Origin: Astrothelium macrocarpum
Taxonomy: Eukaryota > Ascomycota > Dothideomycetes > Trypetheliales > Trypetheliaceae
DNA length: 64,000 nucleotides
Reading direction: 5' to 3'
Assembly (NCBI GenBank): GCA_021030915.1
Contig: JAGEMR010000134.1
Span: 1 to 64,000, forward strand
Shown here: positions 12,901 through 23,659 of the stretch, piece by piece
How positions within the stretch are numbered: position 1 is the first letter of the stretch
How the letters are laid out: every line of letters begins with the position of its first letter
Notes under the pieces: model-generated
Databases searched by the model: none
Seen by the model: only the letters and a program-made list of their open reading frames with translations
Told to the model about the DNA's origin: nothing
Program-made: the position numbers and the translations under genes

Positions 12901-13546
12901 TCGCTGAGATCTCCATCATCATCTTCCACTGCTTGTTCCTCCTCGTCCTCGCCTTCAGCGGCAGTTTCTTCTCCCGACGAAGGTGGCGCAGGCCCAGACT
13001 CAGGTGACGGGTCGGTGGGTGCACCACTGCCTGCTGTCTGCTCCAAGTTTTCGCTACTTGATTGGACCCGTGGGAGTGGAGGAGGATGAGGGCCTCGACG
13101 GCGCAGTGTCGAGGGCTGTCTCCGCAGTGTACTTGAACTTGCCTGAGCGAAGCGGCTTTGGGCCATGGCTTCGTCGACCTCTTCGGTGGCATCGTCGACG
13201 GAAAACTCTTGGCCACGGTGAGGGCCCTGCATGGATGAGCCTTTTCTACCCATGCTTGGCTTCTTTGGTTGCTTGGGATGTATTGGTTCCGGAGAGCCTG
13301 CGGCATGGCGAGTTGCTATCGAACCTGTGAATGATCCTAATGAGGAGAATCAGTACAAAGCCTCCAAAACTGGCAGAGAGCCGTCAAACCATATGCGCTA
13401 GAATTTGTCTGTAGGGGTTGAGGTCTTCTCCGCGGCCCTTCTGATAGCTGGCTGCTATTGAGAATCGAGGCCGTGGAGCTTCGTCGAGTCTCTCTTGCGT
13501 CCTCATTATCATAAGAGGTTGATCTGGGATGACTCTCGTCGGCCAT
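9974..13546 (-). CDS. vnx1: VNX1-type vacuolar monovalent cation/H+ antiporter (CAX family)
   Basis: Five exons on the minus strand: 13546-13390, 13336-11541, 11488-10499, 10450-10288, 10233-9974; all phases agree and give 1121 aa. Order: a disordered Ser/Pro-rich N-terminus; two membrane segments around GWLILFNFLWTLLFGWWLAL; a long acidic/basic loop; the first Na+/Ca2+-exchanger repeat (GQAVASISAQSSMGVGATIN); a long Ser/His-rich cytosolic loop; and the second repeat with LVPNTTEFL joined to NAISFAMNGNIAL. The C-terminus has LTYMYGEGKSNYF. Yeast Vnx1 exchanges Na+/K+ for H+ at the vacuole, and this is the expected role. Intron 3 (10498-10451, 48 nt) is in phase and has no stop, so it can easily be mistaken for coding. 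Exon 1 supplies the real start; the internal ATG at 13253 is not the N-terminus. Confidence 0.92.
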
Positions 13547-14016
13547 GATTGTTTTCTACGGTGTAGTACAGGCGAGCGTAAGGAATGTATGGGTTTACAA
13601 AAAGACAGTCGAGGCCAAAGGCTACGTGGTGGGGTTGCTCCGGCCGGAGCATGAATTGACGGGTGATAAGGCGCACGCGGCAGGACACAGTAGTTAGACC
13701 AAATGTTGGTTGAGCAGCTGAGGGAGGCTACATCCTTTAGCTCTTGGAGAAGGTTGTAGCGTAGCACGAGTGGAGACGAGCCGGATTCGAGCCGGATTCG
13801 AGGTCAGGCGGGTGTTTTTGTTAGGGTTAGGATATTGTGTACAGATGCATAATTACAACAAACATCACTCCACGTCCGAGCTTCGCCTCTTCTTACTAAC
13901 CGCTTTCTCAAATCTCAGCACCCATCTTGCATTATCCTTGCCTCATCGCCGTCTTCTTTCCTATCTTTCTCCGCCATCCGGTACCTCCTATCTCTTGCTC
14001 CGCTCATCCGTCCGCC
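13547..14016. promoter_or_regulatory. Shared divergent promoter region, vnx1-like / rpt6
   Basis: 470 bp between two start codons pointing away from each other. It must hold both promoters. Pyrimidine-rich stretches precede the rpt6 ATG, as is common for constitutive fungal genes. I did not find the GGTGGCAAA proteasome control element of yeast. Confidence 0.5.
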
Positions 14017-15243
14017 ATGGCGCTCGATACCTTCTTCCGCAATAAGATCGAGAGCATGAAGCTCGAGATCATCCAAGGCCAAGCCGTTCTCCGGAGATTA
14101 GAAGCTCAGCGCAATGACTACAACTCCAGAGTACGATTATTACGAGAGGAGCTGGGACTCTTACAACAACCGGGTTCCTACGTGGGAGAGGTTGTCAAGG
14201 TCATGGGTACAAAGAAGGTGTTGGTAAAGGTCCATCCAGAAGGCAAATACGGTACTTTCAAACTTGCTTCGCTAACTACTATACACTTGGAACTAACAAT
14301 GGTACCAGTCGTCGACGTCTCCGACAATGTCGACATCTCCAAACTTACCGTCGGCAAACGCGTCACCCTCCTCAGCGACTCCTACAAGCTCGAAAAGATG
14401 CTCCCCAGCTCCGTCGACCCTCTCGTCTCCCTCATGATGGTTGAAAAAGTTCCCGACAGTACCTATGACATGATTGGTGGCTTGGACCAACAGATTAAGG
14501 AAATCAAAGAAGTCATCGAACTAGGGCTTAAGCATCCAGAACTCTTCGAATCTCTGGGTATCGCTCAGCCAAAGGGTGTACTACTCTACGGTCCTCCAGG
14601 TACGGGCAAGACACTGCTTGCGCGTGCGGTGGCGCATCATACGGCGTGCAAGTTTATTCGTGTGAGTGGAAGTGAGCTGGTACAGAAATACATTGGTGAG
14701 GGCAGCCGGATGGTGCGAGAGTTGTTCGTGATGGCGCGCGAACACGCACCCAGCATCATTTTCATGGATGAGATTGATAGTATTGGATCGAGTCGAGTGG
14801 AGGGAAGCAGCGGGGGGGACTCCGAAGTTCAGCGTACTATGTTGGAGCTACTCAATCAACTCGACGGATTCGAGCCAACGAAGAACATCAAGGTCATCAT
14901 GGCCACGAATAGATTGGATATTCTAGATCCGGCTCTGTTGAGGCCGGGTCGGATAGATCGGAAGATTGAGTTTCCTCCACCGACCGTGGAGGCAAGAGCT
15001 GATATTCTGCGAATTCACAGCCGGAGCATGAATCTGACACGAGGCATTAACTTGATGAAGATTGCAGAGAAGATGAATGGATGTTCCGGTGCGGAACTGA
15101 AGGGTGTGTGTACGGAGGCTGGCATGTATGCTCTGAGAGAGCGAAGAGTTCACGTCACGCAGGAGGACTTTGACCTGGCTACGGCCAAGGTATTGAACAA
15201 GCACGATGACAAACAGATGAGTCTGTCGAAGCTTTGGAAGTGA
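14017..15243 (+). CDS. rpt6: 26S proteasome regulatory ATPase subunit Rpt6
   Basis: Two exons, 14017-14251 and 14309-15243, 389 aa, the normal length. The protein starts MALDTFFRNK, has an N-terminal coiled coil (about 1-55), an OB segment, then the AAA+ module: Walker A GPPGTGKT (about 173-180), Walker B IIFMDEID (about 228-235), and ATNRLDILDPALLRPGRIDR with the Arg fingers. It ends LSKLWK. As one of six ATPases at the base of the 19S particle it unfolds ubiquitinated substrates and opens the 20S gate. The 57-nt intron (14252-14308) is in phase and stop-free; only family conservation (HPEGKY followed by VVDVSDNVDI) shows that it must be removed. The ATG at 14017 is the true start; the frame upstream is open but not part of the protein. 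Confidence 0.97.
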   Translation: MALDTFFRNKIESMKLEIIQGQAVLRRLEAQRNDYNSRVRLLREELGLLQQPGSYVGEVVKVMGTKKVLVKVHPEGKYGTFKLASLTTIHLELTMVPVVDVSDNVDISKLTVGKRVTLLSDSYKLEKMLPSSVDPLVSLMMVEKVPDSTYDMIGGLDQQIKEIKEVIELGLKHPELFESLGIAQPKGVLLYGPPGTGKTLLARAVAHHTACKFIRVSGSELVQKYIGEGSRMVRELFVMAREHAPSIIFMDEIDSIGSSRVEGSSGGDSEVQRTMLELLNQLDGFEPTKNIKVIMATNRLDILDPALLRPGRIDRKIEFPPPTVEARADILRIHSRSMNLTRGINLMKIAEKMNGCSGAELKGVCTEAGMYALRERRVHVTQEDFDLATAKVLNKHDDKQMSLSKLWK

Positions 15244-15402
15244 GGCGCTCTCAGCCCGTTTATTCTGTAATATAATCGTGTTGCTTATGCATTGTATGGC
15301 GTTGGGTAACAACGTACCTCGTGCATACTCGAGAGAAATTAGAGGGTCGAATAAAGAATCTGATCTCTTCTTCCGGAGCTCGTCATACAATTATCCGATC
15401 TC

Positions 15403-17662
15403 TCAAACATTTTCCATTTCGGTGTCTTCATTACCGAACTGGTCCATTATGCCCGTCATCCGTCTTCCTGCACAACCAGGTCGCATATCCCATTGGATGA
15501 GACCCTGACCCGTAAGCCCATAAAGAATATCCTCCTCCGAAAACGCAAGCTTATGCACTACCTCATCATTCTCCAGTTCCACAGGTGGAAGGTATATGAT
15601 CCGCCCCTCGCGCTCATACATCCGATAATGCCAATGGCCGCAATGCTCCAAGTATCCAGGATCACCAGCCTCGTCCATCGCCTCCACATCTTCCGTGATA
15701 TCCTTCTCTGGATCCAGAAAGGCGTCGGGACAGACGGCCCAGACTAATATGCGCTTCCAAACAGAGATCGCTACACGCCTCCCCTCTTTCGAAATAGCCA
15801 TCACTGGCCCAATCGAGGTCTGGGCCGTGTTGTCGTAGCCGCAAAGCTTGGCGACCGCATAGCTAATGGTGTCATCGGTGAAGCTGTTGACTCTTACAGA
15901 TGTACATTCGTCAGGATACTGCACGCCTTTGACGAGAAAGGCTTCTTGCAGCACACCATGTCTGATGCCTACAGCAAGTGACTATAGAGAACATTTAGTA
16001 CAGGCTTTAGCTGTGTTAAGCATATACTTACTGTGTTCAAACAGTATTCGCGGTTATCATTGATGTCTTTGCAGTGGCATCGGTGACGGGTAGCAAATGC
16101 CGGTCCACAAGTGTACATTACTTTTACAGGATGATCATCGCTAACTGAATCAAGGGTAGCCCTAATACCTGGAGTCTCCGGGTCGAGTGCCATGCGCCAC
16201 GATGGAGTTGGGAAGCTCGAGTAGAAAAATATATCATCTTCATCGATTTGTAGATCCGTGATATTTCGTAGCTTAGATTCCCAATGTTGTGGCTGGGTCA
16301 GGATTCTCGATCTATCAAAATCGACTTCTCCAAATTGGTTAGCAGAAGATATGAGTTAGGTTTTGAGGGCACAACAGAGAGAAAATTTGCGTAAAGATTC
16401 TGTTCTGAACGGCTTTTCTGGCATGGACAATTTTTTTTAACAAGGAGTCTGCGCTCTAAAACGAAGTTGTCGTAACACGCGTAGCTCATCCTAATGACCA
16501 ATAAGAAGATGCTATCGGTCGCAAGAACGCGCATGCGGTTGATAGCTATTGCTCAGAGTCTATGCCTTCTCAGGCGACCTTTTAATAGGCTGAGCCAAAT
16601 AAATCCACAGCCGATGGGCAAGTTATCTACTTGTGGATTCGTTATGTACAAATGCGATTGAACGGAATCCTCCACTAATCTAAAGGGGCTGTGCTTGTAA
16701 AACCGCAAGTGGTAGAGCCAACTCATTAGAGCAACACGATCGACTTCGAAACAAAGGATAGAGAGAAATAAAAGATGGTCCGAGAAAGAGAAATGTAGCT
16801 TACCTCTTCTCCGACTTTCTGAGAAATGCACTACCAATAATCGCTGGACAGCCCCTCGCTTGATCACAATCGCCACATTCTTTCCCCTTTCCACAGCCAA
16901 TGCCATTACCTTGTCTCCAGGCTGTACATGAATATCCAGCTTTCCACTGATATTCTCACCGTCAAATTTCACTAGAGCCATGGTCTTACTGGCTTCACGG
17001 GCCGCCTTTTGAACGAAGCTATTCTGGGAGTCGGGATTAATCGAATACTGATACAATACAAACAGTTTGCTAGTTAGCTGTTGTCGAGGATTGACCTTGT
17101 GCGATTTCATCACTGGCGCAACGCCTAGGACGTTCAAGACATAGTCGCGCGAATCATCGTTGCCATCGTACTTTGCCAAGAGAGTCGGCGGAAGGTCATA
17201 TGCAAAAATTATATCTTTTCCCTCAATTCCCAACACTCGAATGGTGTCGTCGAGTGCGTCTACCAGCACGAGCATGCAGTGGTTTCTGGAGCATGCGCAT
17301 GGTTGGAGGAGGCTAATCCTAGCCTTGTGGCGTCGTTCAAAGTGATCGCATCTGCGATCGGCCAGAATATTGACGCCGCGGAGTAAGTTGTGTTGTAGAC
17401 CGTCGCAGTACAATGAGATCAACTTGGATAATGGTGTGTCGAAGGGATCTGCCAAATGACCGGGTATACGATCGAGGTGGTAGTAGAGCGAACTCCTAGC
17501 AGAACGGATATTGTTTCGAATCGTCTTGCAGGCCAATGAAGCTAGGAACAAGCTGTTTGGATCAAGCCGTCTGAGGATGAGCTCCAGGATTTCAGGAGGC
17601 AGCTTCACGAGAGAGGCCATGGATCTACAGGTTTGATTTGAAGAGACTGGGGAGGTAAACAT
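15403..17662 (-). pseudogene. F-box protein gene, probably disrupted
   Basis: N-terminal F-box (LVKLPPEILELILRRLDPNS, after MASLV at 17620; an in-frame ATG lies at 17662) in a first exon ending at 16804. A 60-nt in-phase intron (16803-16744) follows. The next coding stretch meets an in-frame TGA at 16555-16553, after which the same frame stays open with plausible sequence (INRMRVLATDS) to about 16298. There a one-base shift is needed to enter the frame containing QPQHWESKLRNITDL. A clean 50-nt intron (16031-15982) leads to the last exon, ending at 15403 (EMENV). F-box proteins recruit substrates to SCF ubiquitin ligases. Either two mutations have broken the gene or unusual introns bridge both breaks; no consensus intron does so convincingly. 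It ends 160 bp from the convergent rpt6 stop. Confidence 0.7.
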
Positions 17663-18391
17663 GGGTGTGGACGATTAGGAAGGTACTAGGTAGCATTGGA
17701 AGTCAGGGTCCATGCACGTGACCTTTGCCCTTTTTCGCAGTGTTTTCGACTGTTAAATTTGGATTCACCGCTGCAAATTCTTCTGCCACCAGTTCGTGCA
17801 CATGTAAGCTACTGTAACTATACGAAATCCCCTCACCAACCATTAGGAAAATCGAGTCGTTATTCAAAAGATGTTTTCGGAATGGTCTGATGTTTCTGAT
17901 CGCTTAAACTGTGTCAAGAATGTTCTTAATTGGCCAATGCCGTAGTAAAGCTTTTCCTCCGACAATTAATATACATCCCCGTTCTATCAATTTAAATTCG
18001 ACTGGTTACGAAACAGACTAATAGAAGTCTTTGTTAAACTCCTCACGATACACAGCCGCCCTGGATGTTATGCATCTACGTTTACCAAACAAGAGGATAT
18101 GAATATATCAACATTGGCCATTTGTAACGCAAATGCGGAAGACCCTCCGTTCAAATAGCTAGAATTGAGCATTTTGGCCGAACTTCGGGTGAACCGCGAG
18201 TATTGGCATTCTGCTATTGTAGTTTCTCTTCTTCTCGTAGCCTCTTTCCTTGAGTTACATCCTATTGTACAATGATTAAACATACTTGATTTCAACAAAA
18301 TACACTGCGTTACAATACCCACGCCGAGCATCCGGGCTCATTAATCTCGTAATAGCCTGAGTATCGAGGCTTATATGCATCTGCCGGTCTC
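17663..18391. other. Intergenic, no gene seen
   Basis: No recognisable gene or repeat between the F-box gene and the HET pseudogene. Confidence 0.5.
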
Positions 18392-20303
18392 ATGATTGAA
18401 CCATTTCCTTTGCTTGACCTTCGAGAGCTCGGTTTAGAGACAAATCCGGATACTGTAAGCTGCTGCTTATGCCGCGAAAAACCAGCCCGGGTCCAGTTGT
18501 TCGGACTTTTCGTCTACATCACCCTGGGACAGAGGAAGAGCCATCTGGGCACTTCAAATTAATCACTACACCCTTTGGAGACGACATCATTCTATTTGAC
18601 AAGCATTTGAAATGTCTCATGGAAAGCAATGTCAATACTCAGCCATCTCTCATGTCTGGGATAGATGGATCTCCGACACGCAAAATAGCGGAAAACACTC
18701 ACCACAGCCGGCGAAGGTGCGCCGACTGGTAATCGAGGATCCGCTACGTATCTACCATGGGCTACTTAAGAGCGGAAAACTGTCACCAATGGATGAAGTG
18801 TGGCACGATTACATTAGCGTGCCTCAGTAGCCTGACGAGGTCAAGAATCGGATCTTCTTAATCGTCGCAAACATATTTGGCTCGGCGCACATGACGACTG
18901 TCCATGCCGAAGACTTGCAAAGGCGCAGCATTCAGCTGCTCTATGAAGGGAAAACCACAAATGAACGAGTCAAGGGGATGACTGAAATTTGTAACTTAAC
19001 GTGGTTCTCGCATATGTGGGCCATCATGGAGTACGTCCGAAGCAACCAGGCAGTCGTGATGGACGCAAAATACGACATCGACTCCGGGAAAGGAGACCCG
19101 ATCTTCATGAATACACTTAATCGTGTGTGGAATGAGGAGGTTGACGAATACAAGTCCGTACACGAGCTTGAGGCCAAAGCGGTGATAAGTGAGAACATGG
19201 TACCGTGGAATTTAGGGACCATTGATACCTTCAGCAAATGGAGTCCGATCTCATTTCGCCAGGCATCTGGATTGCCCTCGAAGCGCAGGTATCGCAGCGA
19301 GAGCGACTTCCTGCGGGCTTTGCTCAGTGTGGTCGGTGTTGCGCTCGACAAACCCCTGAAGCTCGATTTTGCACTGGCGTATAGCCGCATCGCTGGACTA
19401 TGTCTTGCGTCCGGTGATTATAGCCCCTTGCTGGTCAATCCCGATGGGATGGCGAATGATTTGAGGGATAATGCTGTGTGGGTCTTTAGGCAGGGTTTCC
19501 AGGACGTGATGTCGAAGGGACTTGGAATGCAGCTCGCAAAACCAACTTACTATGGAGAGTTTTGTTTTCCTAACGACGACACAGGGAGTGGGATCCCGGT
19601 GCTAGGGTTACAGAAGGTTGGTATCGTTCATATGATCCATGAGCCCTTCGGATCAGATCCTATGATGACATTTGCCCGGGCCGCGTCTGCACTCCTGAAG
19701 AGCAGGGGCCCAGATGTGGATGCTTTTCTTAGCACCTTCGGGGAGAGACTCTATAGGGAGCGGTCCGACATCATTAAGCAGCGATTATCTGCCAGAAGAA
19801 ATACCGAAGCCGTATAGCGCGCTCTCCGAGAGCGGTTTGACCGCCTGTGGGAGAGCAGCTGGCCAATCCATGGCCTGCGCGCTGTGCTCTGGCTAGCCGA
19901 GGTCATAAGTCTTTCCCTTCCCGAATCGAGTGACCCATCCAACGGAACTGTCAGCCGCCTTGAGTAGCTCAACACGCACAGCAGCACGATCCTCTTTGGC
20001 GGCGGCAGTCAGAACCATCTTGTTTCTGTCACCTGCCAGCGGTGCCAAAAGACGTTCCTTCTTCGCGCAGGCTTGTATGAACCGCCTGGCGATTGGCATC
20101 AGTCTACTGTATATCGCATCCCGGGTTTAAAGTATTGGTTCACGTATGTCGACGGGGTCTGCATTCTTATGAAAGAGGGCCGCGTCGTGGGGCACATGAT
20201 GTGGTCCACGCTAGCCTGTGCATGCCAGGAAATGGGGAAGATCAAGATTCAGATTCCGGCTTTACTGCAACCAAGCTTTAGACGTATTTATCCACTTGGC
20301 TAA
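18392..20303 (+). pseudogene. HET (heterokaryon incompatibility) domain gene, decayed
   Basis: A HET-like protein can be followed along the plus strand in pieces. It begins MIEPFPLLDLRELGLE at 18392, shifts frame near 18500 and again near 18635, then enters a frame carrying the HET hallmark AISHVWD and WHDYISVPQ. That frame is cut by TAG at 18828-18830, 19815-19817 and 19965-19967. The sequence after each stop continues the same protein: VKNRIFLIVANIFGSA follows the first, and a C-terminal part with VYRIPGLKYWFTYVDGV ends at 20303. HET proteins trigger programmed cell death when genetically different hyphae fuse. With at least two frameshifts and three stops no working protein is expected, although the 308-codon piece starting at 18891 is still open. 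Confidence 0.85.
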
Positions 20304-20382
20304 AGGCATCTTGGATGATCTCGCGGTCTGATCGACAAAGGGAGGAAGTCGAAGGGCGGATTGATTGTGTTATCAAATCTGG

Positions 20383-20815
20383 ACCAAGGTAAGACATGTC
20401 GAGCATAGTAAGAACAGGTATCCTTTCGAGATGGTATCCACTACCTTGAATGCGAGGTCCGCAATTTGCACTCCATTCAAGGCCTTCTCTGACGTGCCTT
20501 TGGGTTCCGACGCCGGACTGTTGTTGGCATCCTTCTTCCTGCGCTCGCTGTCCTGATTTTTTCGCTGTTTGCCCTCCTTCGAGAATGGCCCAAAAAACGT
20601 TACATTCGATTCTCCTACTGGGACTGCAGACCCAGGCTCTTCGCCGACCGCGGCCAGCTGGGAGGTACAACCGGAAAGGAATTCATCATCATCTTCATCA
20701 AGAGGCGCATACCAACCTTTATCAGGTACGGCCGGGCTGTAGTTCGAAACTTCGATGGTTGTTTGGCACGCAGTCGAAACTTTGCAAAAGAAATGTGTTG
20801 GGGATCAGCAATAGA
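20383..20815 (-). pseudogene. Long open minus-strand frame without ATG, possible gene remnant
   Basis: About 144 codons are open on the minus strand with natural-looking composition: an acidic run (LDEDDDEFL), a Lys/Arg/Ser-rich middle and a hydrophobic segment near the end (GYLFLLCSTCLTL). There is no start codon. A plus-strand frame (20450-21154) overlaps it, and at most one of them is genuine. No family recognised. It may be a fragment of a second HET-type or membrane protein gene lying head-on to the HET pseudogene. Confidence 0.25.
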
Positions 20816-22223
20816 GATCATTCTAGCCCAACACATGAAGCGTCAAAGAGGCATAAGGCGGGCCGTCCCGCACTCAGTCTGCAACACACTTGGTATATGT
20901 GTCTTCCGCGTCAGATGGCGACAGATATGAATATCGCCATTGAATGGCTAAACGACAATTTATTTGGCTTCTATTCCTCAGCCGTCTCCGGTACGCTTTG
21001 TCATTGTGTGCTTACCAGATTGGCAAGAAATCGAGAGATCGGGATGGCGATGGATGCCGCAAAACGAAATCCTTCACAAGATTTCAGAGTGAATTTCATC
21101 CGCTCGGCCTTTGTGGATATTTTGGTCTCAAACTTGCTTTGGCTTTGGCTGTAAAAAATTGGGTGGCGCAGTGGACCACTGTGGAGGGAACCCTGTGTTA
21201 GGAGAAGTATATGCTACACGAAACGGGCTAAAAAACAAGAACTCACCTGCACGATCCTTGAGTGGTAGATGTTTTTGATCGTGCCAATACTTTAAAATCT
21301 CTTAGTGCTCATTGAGCCTGTATGACGCCATCAGACTGCTTGCAACTCTTTCCCCTCCTCTGGTTCTTGTAGATCAGGAATAGTCGTGAATCGGCTTTGG
21401 TCCTGGAGCGTGTAAGCATCGAAAGTCAGAGGGATGCGGTTGGCCGAGCTATCCGCGACGGATTCTCCTGTACGACCATCGATATGCCCATATTCATCCA
21501 TACTGTTTGTCCAGAACTATTACTTCTCCGCAACAGATTTAATGTGTGCATCCTCCTTGGGTATGGTACATGGCGTGTTTGCGTGAGATGATGCGGATGA
21601 TGATGGGAGCGCCAAAGATGAGGCGCTCGGTGCTATAAACTATTCTCTAGTACTGAGCTAGACGTCGAAGAAATTTCCTGCGCCCGCCGGGGGATGTTGT
21701 AAAGGTCAAGATGCAGTCAATGAAATTTTGGGAACAGCTTGGCTTCAGCGACAGCAAATAAACTAACGGACACCCAGCATTCTGATTTGGGGAAGAATAT
21801 CGACAGCGGTTATGATCATTATAGCCAGCGTATATTCCTTCAACGTCTTTTTCTTTTATTTTTTACTTATTTTTTAATTTATTTTTTGATATTTGCAAGT
21901 CAATCACGAGGTCGCTATATCAGAGGGGTTGTTGTCGAAATGCTGAGGCTTTCTTCGGTTGAGTGACTCGATACTCTATCATAGACGTCAATAATAACAA
22001 GATGCGGAAATAACTCAGCGCCTAGTAGCCCAATTTAGTTGTATAATCTGAATGTGTCTTGAGGTCAACTGCTTTGGAGGACGTTCTTTCCTCTTTTATC
22101 GTCTTGTCTTTTGATTTCTTTTCTTTTCTTTCATTTTGACTGTGATTAGTCGCTTTGCCTTACTGTCAACCCTTGATCTTCTGGCAGCCTCTCGAATCTG
22201 TTCACGTCAACAACGCTCAAGCC
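20816..22223. other. Intergenic, no clear gene
   Basis: No recognised coding sequence. A T-rich tract lies at about 21840-21900 and a pyrimidine-rich tract at about 22085-22140, close to the 3' end of the GrpB-family gene. Confidence 0.45.
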
Positions 22224-22901
22224 TCACTCACCATCTTGATCCAGATACCCCAATCCCTTGAAAGCCCTCATCAAGATCTCCCTTATGGCCCACTCCTTCC
22301 TCAGATTGTACTCCAGCAGCCTCTCCCCTTTCTGAATCGACACCGCGGAGCACTCCTTCTTAGTCTTCGCGTACAGCTCCTTATCATCTCCATGCGCGCG
22401 CAACCAGTCCCTGAAGATGCGATGCCTCTCCACCTCAGGACACAGCGGCCCCCACACGTGTAGGTTGCACGCTATGGGCTCCCGAGCATAAAAGTAGCGG
22501 TGCTCGTACCAGGAGGCCTTCCGTATGCGGAACTCGAACCCGGCGGCCTCGAGACGAGGAACATAGAAGGGCTCGGAGGCCAAGTCGCTGGAGGAGAGGA
22601 CGAGGTCAATGTCGATGATGGCTTTGGCGGGGAGATCGGGGACTGAGGTGGAGCCAACGTGATTGATGGCGAGGATGGTAACTTTATTGCCATCTTCTTC
22701 TTCAGGGGCAGACTCGAACGCAGCGAGGATGCGCGACTTGAATGTCTGGAAATATTCGGGCCATTGTGGATCCGGTTTAACGATGGCAAGTTCTGTGACT
22801 TTGACTGTACGTCCGGGGATTCGCTCGACGGCTTCAGGATCGTACTCGTAGTGCTTGAGGATGGGCTCTATCGGAACACCATTAACAGTCTTGTTTGCCA
22901 T
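22224..22901 (-). CDS. GrpB family (UPF0157) nucleotidyltransferase-fold protein
   Basis: Single exon of 225 aa from the ATG at 22901 (MANKTVNGVP). The family signature is clear: NHVGSTSVPDLPAKAIIDID around residues 85-105, where the GST and paired acidic residues form the polymerase-beta-type nucleotidyltransferase active site, then a conserved HRYFYAREP and LRAHGDDKELYAKTKKE. GrpB proteins are related to nucleotidyltransferases; substrates are mostly unknown. The open frame extends upstream to 23138, but that part looks unlike the family, so 22901 is preferred. The end reads DQDG then GTGAGT, so a donor could begin at the last codons and a small 3' exon is possible. Confidence 0.82.
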   Translation of the reverse strand: MANKTVNGVPIEPILKHYEYDPEAVERIPGRTVKVTELAIVKPDPQWPEYFQTFKSRILAAFESAPEEEDGNKVTILAINHVGSTSVPDLPAKAIIDIDLVLSSSDLASEPFYVPRLEAAGFEFRIRKASWYEHRYFYAREPIACNLHVWGPLCPEVERHRIFRDWLRAHGDDKELYAKTKKECSAVSIQKGERLLEYNLRKEWAIREILMRAFKGLGYLDQDGE

Positions 22902-23659
22902 TTTGTCTTTTCTCTGATAGTTGGCCCCTGTTCTGTGTTTCGATCTCGATTGCAAAGAGTCGCAAGTTACCACGACAAGTTTGGGGCTCGTGAGTTCAGT
23001 GAATATTGTGCAGTGCTGTGACAGCCATGGTAAAAGGATGTTGTAAGAGAACGAGGCTTGCATAAAGGCTCCTAAAAATGATGCCCAGGGTGCTGAACGG
23101 ATTAGTCGGGCCGGCACCAGTACCCACGCACACAACATGCTTCAAACTGATTGATGTCTATCTTTCTGGGTGACCGGAGTACCTGGTCTAACACAAAAAC
23201 TTATCAAGAGTTTTTCACAGGGCTGCACTGGCTCGAATAGGTTGTGGAACATAATCAATGATCCTTCGTTACTATGTTCGCAGAGCTCAAGATGAGGCTA
23301 CCAAAAGCACCCAGATCCAACCCGAAGGTCGAGAACAAGATCAGTCTAGCCTCCAGCAAAACATGTGAGCCTACGCCTGACTTAGCTGACAGCATCTCTA
23401 GATAAAGTGGACGCAAGTGTATGGAACTGATTGTATATTTCTCAGGATCCCAACCAAGGTAGAGCTCTAGGCAGAATTCCAACCAAAGCGAGTAGAAAAT
23501 CTTATACAACTCCGCTTCTGATAAAGCTCTGAATTTTACCTTGTCTAAAGCTAGCAATTAATCTACTTAGATTCTCAGCTGTCTTTCACAAAATAAGTGT
23601 GGCTTTCATTGGAATAATATATATCACACCAGCAAACGACGAATCTGCCATCCGTCTCC
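22902..23659. other. Divergent intergenic region
   Basis: No gene recognised; promoter regions of the GrpB-family gene (minus) and the YDR514C-like gene (plus). Confidence 0.5.

Noticed and set aside
11448..13253. VNX1-type protein starting at the internal ATG 13253
   Set aside because: An upstream exon (13546-13390) joins in frame with a normal intron and gives the longer N-terminus.
13927..14016. Upstream in-frame extension of rpt6 to a non-ATG codon
   Set aside because: The family N-terminus is MALDTFF at 14017; the extension has no ATG and is pyrimidine-rich leader.
20450..21154. 234-codon plus-strand frame
   Set aside because: No recognised domain, Cys/His/Arg-rich shadow-like composition and overlap with a more protein-like minus frame; not listed as a gene.
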